Part shown: in pieces, positions 56,458 to 64,000 of the stretch
How positions within the stretch are numbered: position 1 is the stretch's first letter
Layout of the letters: every line of letters begins with the position of its first letter
Made by a program: the position numbers and the translations under genes
DNA from: Chlorokybus atmophyticus
Lineage: Eukaryota; Streptophyta; Chlorokybophyceae; Chlorokybales; Chlorokybaceae
DNA: 64,000 nt
Direction of reading: 5' to 3'
NCBI GenBank assembly: GCA_009103225.1
Contig: RHPI01002823.1
Coordinates: 508,989-572,988 of the forward strand
Notes under the pieces: model-generated
Told to the model about the DNA's origin: nothing
What the model saw: only the letters and a program-made list of their open reading frames with translations
Database searches by the model: none

Positions 56458-57938
56458 CTACAAGACAGTGCTGCATCGCCCTCGACCATCTGGCTCCCGC
56501 AAGCAATTGTCGATAGCATCAACTGCGGCAAGGATGGACGCGTCCTCACCCTTCTCAAACACAACAACAATGTTAAGTAAAGCGTCATCTGGAGGTTGTA
56601 TGAGCACGATTGATGCAAGGAAACAGCGATGCTTACATTCTCTTGCCAGAAAAACTTGGTGCCGTATTTACCCTGCAACCTGCTCCAGAAGCTGCGCGGC
56701 ACTTCCAAGTCCACGCCGCCGCCAACGTTGAAGTTGAGGATGTTGCCTGCCACGCAAGGTTGTCAGGCCGGTAGAGCATGCCAGCAGCTAACGCTGCGTC
56801 TGATAAGGGAACAATACACTACCACTGTGGAACCTTCTGCTTGTTCAGTAGCGACGCAACTGACAGACTGTTTACAGGGCAGAAAGGCAGCTAGCAGAAA
56901 CTTCTATGGGATGCTTTGTCAATGTTGGTCAACACTGAAGACTATAAGCAAATGCAAAGCACAACACTTGGAGCGAAACAACCTACGCGTTAACAAAGAG
57001 GCAAGACCAACCGATTTGTGGAACAATACTGTCACAAGCTTGTCTAGGTGAGGGTGCTTACCTGTGTTGGGGTCTGCAACAAATACAATTGTCCTATCGT
57101 CTACTCCCCAGTAGTCTTTGATAGCCAGACCTGGGAATGCGACAAGTCAACCAACATGGTCGAGCAGCTTGCATGGAAATCATGCATGCGCAAGAAACAC
57201 GTGAGCTCCAGCAGCCACGCAATGCTCCCACCAACTTGAAGAGCAGTACCTGGCGTTTCAGGGTAATTCTGTGCAAGAACACGCAGCTTGTAGCCGGTGT
57301 CACGCTCCAAATCAGCAACAATCCTCTTTATCCTAGCCTCCTGCGAGGCGTAATCATACTCTGTACCACCAACCAACCACTGGCTGAAAGCAGTTGCTAT
57401 AAACTTAAAGCATACTTGCGAGTTGGTGAGGAAGCCTGCGACGTCAATGAGCGTGGTGAACTCCTTCGGCAGCAGCTCCGGCCTGTTCACGCCCTCAAGC
57501 CTCTTTGCTTGCGCCGCATTGGGAGCTAAAAGCAGGCGCATGTTAACGACAAACCTCAAGTAGGTAGAATGCAAACACAGCAGCAAATTGGCTGTGCTTG
57601 GGTGCAAGCATTGACAGATGAATTGCTTCACGCTTGCTGCAGTTGTGAGCTGGACACGTAACATGTACACACGCAACGTGCACGCCGCTGAACCGTAGCG
57701 AAATCAAAAACTCACCTGACAAGGTCAGCGCAAGGCTCAAAGCAGCAGCAGCCGCCACCTGGCGCAGCTTGCTTGGGCCATGCGACGTTTCGTCCTTCTG
57801 CTGGAGGCAGACAGTGGTAGTGTTGGCAGCCCTTAGCCGAGTCACGTGTTGCTTGCTCCTAGGGCGACGCGTAGGCAACACTAACAATCTGCTCAGGGGC
57901 ACCGCGCATGGCGCCGCTAACCCCGCCGCCGCCGCCAT
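56458..57938 (-). CDS. Thylakoid lumen TPM-domain protein (15 kDa type)
   Basis: Six exons are proposed: 57938-57716, 57525-57416, 57340-57250, 57130-57062, 56746-56637 and 56553-56458, giving 232 residues. The mature domain resembles plant thylakoid lumenal 15-kDa protein (TPM/TLP18.3 fold). Related TLP18.3 acts in photosystem II repair and has phosphatase activity; the role of this paralogue is unknown. The N-terminus is a bipartite plastid/lumen presequence: an Arg/Ala-rich stretch (RLLVLPTRRPRSKQ) followed by a hydrophobic segment and an AxA-like site (AAAALSLALTLSAPNAAQA). The core shows LPKEFTTLIDVAGFLTNSQE, LERDTGYKLRVLAQNYPETP, AIKDYWGVDDRTIVFVADPN, NILNFNVGGGVDLEVPRSFW and GEDASILAAVDAIDNCLREP. 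No twin-Arg motif directly before the hydrophobic core is seen, so Sec import is more likely. Confidence 0.9.
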
Positions 57939-58034
57939 CTTCGTTAGACGCAGATGAGCCACGTGGTGAACGTACAGCAAGCGCCCGAGTTATACAATTG
58001 ATGGATAATTGGTTGCTCCTCGCAGGCATGTGCT

Positions 58035-58106
58035 GGGTCACTGGTCTAGTGGTATGATTCTTGCTTAGGGTGCAAGAGGTCCCGGGTTCAATTCCCGGGT
58101 GACCCC
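58035..58106 (+). tRNA. tRNA-Pro (anticodon AGG)
   Basis: A 72-base cloverleaf is visible: acceptor stem GGGTCAC paired with GTGACCC, D arm with A box (TGGTCTAGTGG), anticodon stem CTTGC/GCAAG around loop TTAGGGT with anticodon AGG (58067-58069), and T arm CCCGG-GTTCAAT-CCGGG type with the B box. There is no intron and no encoded CCA. A T-run (TTTTT, about 58119) downstream fits Pol III termination. It matches the plant tRNA-Pro(AGG) layout closely. Confidence 0.96.
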
Positions 58107-59333
58107 TCGATGCAACATTTTTCAGCGTATTATGCTTGTATTTTCCTTGCAATCATTCAAGGCGAAGAGTTCTTGCCGTTTGCATTTAAGAAAGTTTTTG
58201 AAGCTAGACCTACCCGTAAGTTACCTGGTTGTGGATCCGACAATCTCTGCAATGGAACGTCCTATAAGTTTCGAACAAGAAGGGAAGGCCTGCATTGCAA
58301 ATAAGTAACCATCAAGCTCAAGCTTAAGCAATTTCCAACTTTCAATTGGCAAAGATAAACTCCTACCGTAAAGGAGATTTTACATAATGAAGGGAGGTCT
58401 TTATTCCAAGACTCTGTTGATATAACCTCAATTGTAAGCATTTTTGTCCACGCAAATACGATGCGCATAAGAGCGCAATATCGTGTGCTTTTATTGTGCC
58501 AGCTACTGTTAGGCCACCCAACCCCCTCACAACTAATGTCAATGCCTGCCGCTGCTAGGGCACTAAGCATGCTGGGGTAAATAGGCGAGACGAGCGAGCA
58601 TACGGCCTGGGAGTGTTGGTTGAGGTGGTATGGTGAGAGTGTGCGATGAATGCAACATGTGTGGAGCACGTGGCTTCACAATGGACTCGAGTAAGTGAGC
58701 GTGTGTGTACAAAAGATGCAAGCTCCATCATGTGCATGCAAAGCACATTGCATGCAAAGCACACTCCAACTCAGCACACTGCATGCATTCATTTACATAT
58801 AACACCACCGGGCTACATGTTAGCCTATGTACTCACTAAGCACGACACTAACTACCCTAGCACAACATACCAAGGGCTTGAGCCAGCCCTCATGCTTGAG
58901 CACACGCATAGCACATTGCACACACATCATGTGCATTCCCTTGTAAACCTATGTGTTGCATGAAGCAACAAAACACGCATGCAAACATGCCATGTGGCGT
59001 ATATATGCACATGCAAAAAACATGCAAGTGTAGGCAACATAAAGCATGCAGGCAGTCGCTGTGTTGGCATGTATGACTGAGCATCCTATGCACACAACAC
59101 TGTGACAGCAAAGTCAATACAGACTTGGGCAATATGCGAGGTGCCTCAATTGGCAATGCACCAGTTGCCAACCTTGCATCGCAGCTGGCAGCAGCATGCA
59201 GGTTTACCGCTGTGCAATCACAGCGACCGAGTGAAGGCACTACCAATAGCGCCAACACATAGTTCCGAAAGGGAATATTGGCCGCATATTGCAAGCCATC
59301 CAGCAACAACGCCTGTACGCTGCAAGGTTCTGG
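58107..59333. other. Intergenic, no gene
   Basis: Apart from the presumed Pol III terminator near 58119, no feature is recognised. Repeated GCACACTSCATGCA-like words lie at 58735-58790. Confidence 0.4.
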
Positions 59334-61453
59334 TTAATGCGGCCCCTCAACTTCAAGGAGCTGCTTCATCAACTCATACGTCATGAATGCAATGCCAACC
59401 CCAGGCACCACTTTGGAGTATTCTGGTAGTATGCCCCTGTCCAACAGCAACAGCCACAAGTCAGTTTGTGGTGATGCATGAATGGTGATCTGTGTTTCCC
59501 CAATTGATGCTGATCGCCCTTACCTGTACAACCCCTTCAACCCTTCTGTCTTCAGTATGTACGCCAGCGTATGCAGCGCACCCCCTTGGTATACACGAGA
59601 CCGACCAGCCTGTCCCTCCAGCTGCATCCTTCTCCTCACCAAGTCAATGGGAAATGTAACTGCATGCATTGACGTGTGTTAGCCCAACACGGACACCAAA
59701 GGATAGAGCGCATACGTTGAGGCAACCATGCTGTCCACATGCATGTATCATCGATTGCTAAAGGCTGGCCGAAGGTAAGGCCAACTCAACATACCTGATG
59801 AGGATGTGATCCCTGCCAAACTTCCACACGTCAGGCTGACGGCGACTGTAGGTGCTTCAGGTCTGCACACAACATTCACGTGAGCCCCTGTGGTTTGGGC
59901 CAATCGTTGACAACCAACAAACTATCTGTGTGACGACGTACTTATGAGTCAGCCAGTATGCCTTGGTGCTCTCATATACGCAGAAGTTTATTGCCAGATT
60001 TGGTCCAACACCCTGCATGCAGAACACGGTGATGTCTCACATTGCAAGCATGAAATTGCAATCAACAAGCACACTAGTGAAAACAGGACGGCTGGCTTAC
60101 CATAAGCGTAGGCCCTAGCCCTTTATAGAGGCCCTTCAGACCCTCATCAGCAGCAATTGTACGCAACGCATGCCATATCCCCTTGTAATACTTCTCTGTG
60201 GTCTGCAGCACAGCAATGCTTTATATGTGTAATGTAGAATAATGAGATACTGAAATCAGAGTCCAGATACAGATGCATGCACCTGCATAGCACCACAAGG
60301 CCAAGGTCTGGGACATACAACCAACCTGAGCAGCAAGGCGTGTTCTAACCAAGTCCAATGGGTATGCCATGGTGGCCGCAGTAATGCCCGCACCACCACC
60401 TGCTAGCAAGCGGTGTATAGGCTCTGGCTTGTCCTTGTTAAACCCTTGGCATATCCACTGCAAACAGTAGGCTACAGGCTCAGATCTTGACAATATGAAC
60501 TTCACTCCGTCATGACTTCACTCTTGTACATCAGAACATTTGCAAGAGAGGAGGCCATGCTAGCAAAGAGGGTACACGTGTTAGGCGCCTTTGCTAGCAT
60601 GGCCTTTGCAGGGTCACAGAAGGCGACCATGCGTGCACCCGTGCACATACACAATGCAACTTGCACACGACGACGCTGGCATGGTGGCGTACCCGCTTGT
60701 AGCGCTCATACGAAAAAAAATTGATGGCCGAATAAGGCAATCGATGAATGATGGTAACACCGTTTCCCTTCCACAACGCCCCCACACCCTCCTCTCTCAA
60801 AATGCGCAACACCTCTGCTGTTACGCCCCTTTGCAATGCAGCGTTCTGTACCCCGTGCATGCCCTGTATCTGTAACACACATGCAGTCAGTAGCTTGCAT
60901 CGCATAAACAAAACTCTCAAGGCTGCCGCTTGCTGTGCAGAGCCACGCAACTACAAAACCTAGCTGCATGTTGGTACTATCAACTTGCAAGCGGACAAAA
61001 TCTCACAAGCACAGATGCCTGGCGACATGTGTGCAGATTGTGTTTGTAGCGAGCACATTGCTATAGACATGCCGATTGACATGGATCCACACATGCACAA
61101 CACTACCTTGCCTGGCCACTGGCTCATGGCGCGGAGACATCAATTGCTGAACTTATGTACATGCTGCAAACACAAATGTCTAGCACAGAGGTTCATGCCG
61201 CAAGAAGGTCATGATATGCTACTACTATAACGGCGTCAAATACCTGGAATAGGATGGTGAGGCGCGCGAGTGGGGCGGTGCATGTCTTTGACACTGCGCC
61301 AGCAATCCCACCAGACAACAGCAGCCTTGCTGTGTTGAATGGGCCAAAACGCAACCCCTTGATAGCCTCCCCATCTAAGTTAGGCGCCCGCGCAGCGTCT
61401 TCTGATCGTGGTGAAGTGGCTGCAATATCCACGGTGACTGCTTGGTGATGCAT
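59334..61453 (-). CDS. Mitochondrial carrier family protein (nucleotide/CoA carrier-like)
   Basis: Eight exons are proposed: 61453-61244, 60869-60693, 60457-60326, 60202-60101, 60012-59942, 59862-59795, 59659-59524 and 59436-59334, giving 332 residues. An in-frame ATG at 61498 would add 15 residues. The protein has three tandem carrier repeats, each with two membrane helices, and should reside in the inner mitochondrial membrane. Repeat signatures are SKTCTAPLARLTILFQ, YPLDLVRTRLAAQ and FPIDLVRRRMQLEGQ, with ALWKGNGVTIIHRLPYSAIN and GLYKGLGPTL between. The first signature replaces the usual PxD/E with APLAR, as in plant and animal carriers related to SLC25A42, SLC25A16 and SLC25A24. This suggests CoA or adenine-nucleotide transport, but the substrate cannot be fixed from sequence. 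No EF-hand extension is present, so it is not the Ca-regulated form. Confidence 0.92.
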
Positions 61454-61799
61454 GCGGCGACACAACCAAAAATAACCCTCGCCAAAACCTGCACACATGA
61501 AGCATTGGTGTGATCGGCATGGATCAAATAGACATGTGTATTACTATAGCACAGGAGTGCACACGTGTGCTGCTGTTTACCACTGTAATTGTATAGCACT
61601 TGCGTGAACAGCTACCATGCTAAATCATCAACTATCTCCATAGAGCCAGGTGAGGGACGGTGGTGCCGAACGAAGCGCAAAAAGTCGAGAACGAGAAACA
61701 ACTCCCAGATCCCTTTTTTTCTGTATGTTTTTCTGTACTTGGCTTGTGGCAGATGTTACATAACAAGAGACAAACCTCAATTGCTTGTGAGTGATTATG

Positions 61800-62345
61800 T
61801 CAGTCATATCCACCAGTAGCATCAATCTGCTTAATATGACGTTTTGCTGCTGCCTCCGGGTAAAGCTTGGCAAAGCGCCTACACCAAAAACTACAAGTGT
61901 TGTTGCTGTGCAGTGCGAGAATAAAAGCACAGCAACGGTGTGAGGACCCTCAACTGGTGCAATTTCAGTCCACACCTGCTTATCCTCGACCATGCCTATG
62001 AGGACGCTGCTACCTACCTTTGCCGGAACACAAAAATACGTCTCCCGTAAAATAGTCTGCAAGTTGCAGCCAAGCACATCTCGACGTGGTTAATCTGGTT
62101 GGTAGCCACATAAACAAGTTTGTGACAGAGTTTCGACTACCAACATAACGGCCAAGCAAGAGTTGTACGCAGCTACTGATGGCTGATTAGCTCATCAGGC
62201 CCCCGCTATAGCTGATGTTTACAAAATAAAATGTGAGCTACTGTGGAGTGACAGCAACAATGTTGCGAGAAAGCAACATGCTATCAACGCGACATTGCTG
62301 GGTATAGCGCGATAGCCGCAATTGGTCTAGCAAACATCCCCTGCC
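61800..62345 (-). CDS. Unidentified small multi-exon gene
   Basis: Coding-like pieces on the minus strand are a stretch ending at about 62350 (KPEEAVKTLARRCKQR, before a GTACGC donor), an exon near 62055-62017 (TILRETYFCVPAK, ending at GTAGGT), one near 61975-61930 (VWTEIAPVEG) and a last exon 61878-61800 (RFAKLYPEAAAKRHIKQIDA then TGGYD and TGA). The pieces are short and their joins are not proven. The composition is that of a compact soluble protein of perhaps 80-110 residues. No family is recognised and no start codon is assigned. It is divergent from the CENP-W-like gene, and an AAACCCTA motif lies between them near 62463. Confidence 0.4.
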
Positions 62346-62842
62346 GCGTACCGTTGTTTGCAGCGACGGGCAAGTGTTTTCACTGCCTCCTCTGGTTTTC
62401 GCTACACCGCAGCTGCCAACCCATACCAGAACACAGGTCCAAACACTAGTACGTCCGCCTTCCAACCAAACCCTAGCAGCCACCCGCCCAACTGGCCAAG
62501 AAAACAAGGCTGCAAGTCAAGGGAGGGATGCTGCCTGTTCGCTTCTGGCTCACAACGTTACAAACGAGGAAAAAGTAGCGCCACGCCGCTACCACCCAAC
62601 GCCACAACGTGTCCTCGTTATTCCGCCTCCTACGCAACCAGCCCTTCCACCAAGTCCTCTGCCCCGCCGCCGCCGCCGCCCGAAGATGCTTTGCCGTATC
62701 TCAGCTTCACGTTTTTTGTCCAGGTGGCATAACGTCGATACGATCGATACTCTCAGCATTAAGCAACGCGTCACGCTGTATTCTTTACGTTACAAGCGGC
62801 GGCGGTGTTGGCGGCGGTCGCAAGCAGGAGGTGTACCAGCCC

Positions 62843-63629
62843 ATGAGCTACCCTCGTAGCACGCTCCGGAGCGTCCTGAGCCAACACCTTCCAGACGGTG
62901 TGAAAGTCGCCAAAGACGCCGATCACTTGGTGAGAGAACATCGACAACCAGCAGCACAACACATTGCAAAGCAGCCAGCCTTCTGCGTCATAAGCACGTG
63001 AAGCTAGTAAAGCTGTCAACTCACTCTTTGCATTGATCCGCAATCATGTTTGCAAGCAAATCACGACGGTTGCAACGACCATGCCACCACTAGTGTTGAG
63101 CCCTCCGCTTACCGGACCAGACAGTTGGAGCAGTGTTCGTGCACTAAGGGCATACGCTTACAGGGTTGCAGTTTATTTGATTCATAATCCATAGATAGCT
63201 GTAGTTGGTGTACTTGTTAGCAAGTTGAGCCTGGCAATTGCACGCATGGCTCTCAAGTCACTTCACCGCAAATGACTCAACTGCACTCAAGTTCTTATTG
63301 CTTGGTTGGCTACCTAACAGGTGTATTTGGACTGTTGCCTGTTCATGAAGGAGCTGAGCAAAGAGGCACAGAAGCTCGCTCAGAGGGACTCAGCCAGGAC
63401 TGTTGCAGCCGAACACGTCCAGCAAGCTCTGCCTGTGCGCACTCTATGTCATGCAAGTCTTACCCATTGCTGCTATGCGCACTAGGTAGTCGGTTGAAAC
63501 TCATGCTGCTCTTGTGCATGAGACTGCAGCTTTGACCCACACATACTGCCACCAAATTAAGCCTATTGGCTGTTGTGTGCCTACCTTGTGGTTGTTGTGC
63601 AGGTGGTGCTGAAGCGCTTTGAAGCGTGA
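62843..63629 (+). CDS. CENP-W-like histone-fold kinetochore protein
   Basis: Three exons are proposed: 62843-62929, 63321-63434 and 63603-63629, giving a 75-residue protein. The frame starts at MSYPRSTLRSVLSQHLPDGV and all three exons join at phase 0. The predicted layout is a histone fold: helix 1 (STLRSVLSQHL), a short loop with VKVAKDADHL, a long helix 2 (VYLDCCLFMKELSKEAQKLA), a loop (RDSARTVAAEHV) and helix 3 (VQQALPVVLKRFEA). CENP-W of animals has the same size (88 residues) and the same run of Leu-Val-x-Leu-x-Cys-x-Leu-Phe followed by an Ala-Glu-x-His-Val before the last helix. CENP-W pairs with CENP-T at the inner kinetochore and binds DNA. Other small histone-fold proteins (NC2-beta, CHRAC/POLE3-4 or NF-Y type) are alternatives, but are longer. 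Confidence 0.65.
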
Positions 63630-63672
63630 CTGCAAGCTCTCGCACTGGATGTCAGGTCATGTGCTGCTTGCC

Positions 63673-64000
63673 ATGGCCGTCGGCCTGTTATTAATCGCAA
63701 CAATTAGTGGCCAAGCGGTTGAGCCAGCGTCTGTAGCGCGGCCTCGCTTGACACGCCAGCTGGCCAGAATCTGGCAGCGTAGCTCAGCTCAGCACAGCAT
63801 GGTCGCATCTGATCAGGTACGTTGCAATGATTGTGACAGGAAACCAGTCGTTGACAGCCGTTGTGTCTCATCTCCGCTGTTGGCAGGCGTCGGATCAGAA
63901 TGCAACGAGCATCTTTGTGTATGGTACGCTGAAGAGTGGACAGCCTCGTCACGCAGCATTGCATGGTCAACGCTTCGTTGGACCAGCCAGGACGCAGCCG
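63673..64000 (+). CDS. Gamma-glutamylcyclotransferase-like protein, 5' part
   Basis: Two exons are visible, 63673-63816 and 63887 to the window edge, joined in phase 0 and truncated by the window. Residues 1-48 form a hydrophobic then Arg/Ser-rich N-terminus ([16 protein letters not shown]), possibly a signal or organelle presequence. Exon 2 gives [20 protein letters not shown] then [10 protein letters not shown]. YGTLKxGxxxH is the signature of the gamma-glutamylcyclotransferase/AIG2-like fold, whose members release 5-oxoproline from gamma-glutamyl-amines or dipeptides. The catalytic Glu would lie beyond the edge. The ATG lies only 43 bp after the CENP-W-like stop, so the two genes are tightly packed in tandem. 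Confidence 0.75.
   Translation, partial: MAVGLLLIATISGQAVEPASVARPRLTRQLARIWQRSSAQHSMVASDQVRCNDCDRKPVVDSRCVSSPLLAGVGSECNEHLCVWYAEEWTASSRSIAWSTLRWTSQDAA

Noticed and set aside
58110-58308. Two 64-69-codon open frames just after tRNA-Pro
   Set aside because: They overlap in different frames, begin in the Pol III terminator region and show no family similarity.

Overview
The window is nuclear DNA of a green alga, most likely a trebouxiophyte-like chlorophyte. Genes are intron-rich, with short GT-AG introns and a few GC-AG introns. Several products are plant-lineage specific: a TAB2/ATAB2 translation factor, a RETICULATA-related plastid protein, cycloeucalenol cycloisomerase and a thylakoid-lumen TPM protein. 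The tRNA-Pro is plant-like, and a short interstitial TTTAGGG tract is present. The clade is inferred; species is not assigned.

Region 1 (1-15.4 kb) is mobile-element territory. A complete 6.95-kb Ty3/gypsy chromovirus (3475-10426, minus strand) has near-identical LTRs and a 5-bp target duplication. Its gag-pol frame is broken by four in-frame stops, three of them at positions where relatives usually carry Gln or Arg. Two intact TRIM elements (93-626 and 11402-11909) have 79-bp LTRs and perfect 5-bp target duplications, and their ends resemble those of the gypsy element. A LINE 3' end, a foldback element with about 160-bp terminal inverted repeats, a flanking direct repeat and a poly-C/N assembly scar complete this part.

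Region 2 (15.5-33 kb) holds a five-exon PiT/PHO4 phosphate transporter with a long CA/CG-rich first intron, a poorly resolved minus-strand gene area with Cys-rich PHD-like segments, a degenerate duplicated block, a small secreted protein with an apparent frameshift, and an 11-exon secreted Ig-like protein.

Region 3 (33.9-64 kb) is compact housekeeping sequence: TAB2 (-) and archease (+) head to head; a SIRT6/SRT1-type sirtuin (-) and LSM4 (+) head to head; a reverse-transcriptase-like fragment; a partial second copy of the foldback element; RETICULATA-related (+); CPI1 (-); Pelota (-); thylakoid TPM protein (-); tRNA-Pro(AGG) (+); a mitochondrial carrier (-); an unidentified small gene (-); a 75-residue CENP-W-like histone-fold protein (+); and the 5' end of a gamma-glutamylcyclotransferase-like gene running off the right edge.

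Themes are RNA quality control and processing (Pelota, archease, LSM4), chromatin and centromere (sirtuin, CENP-W-like, PHD-like) and plastid function (TAB2, RETICULATA-related, TPM). There is no operon logic, but head-to-head pairs with 230-385 bp between start codons recur. Exon coordinates were set by hand from splice signals, reading phase and family similarity; all joined frames given for named multi-exon genes sum to whole codons.
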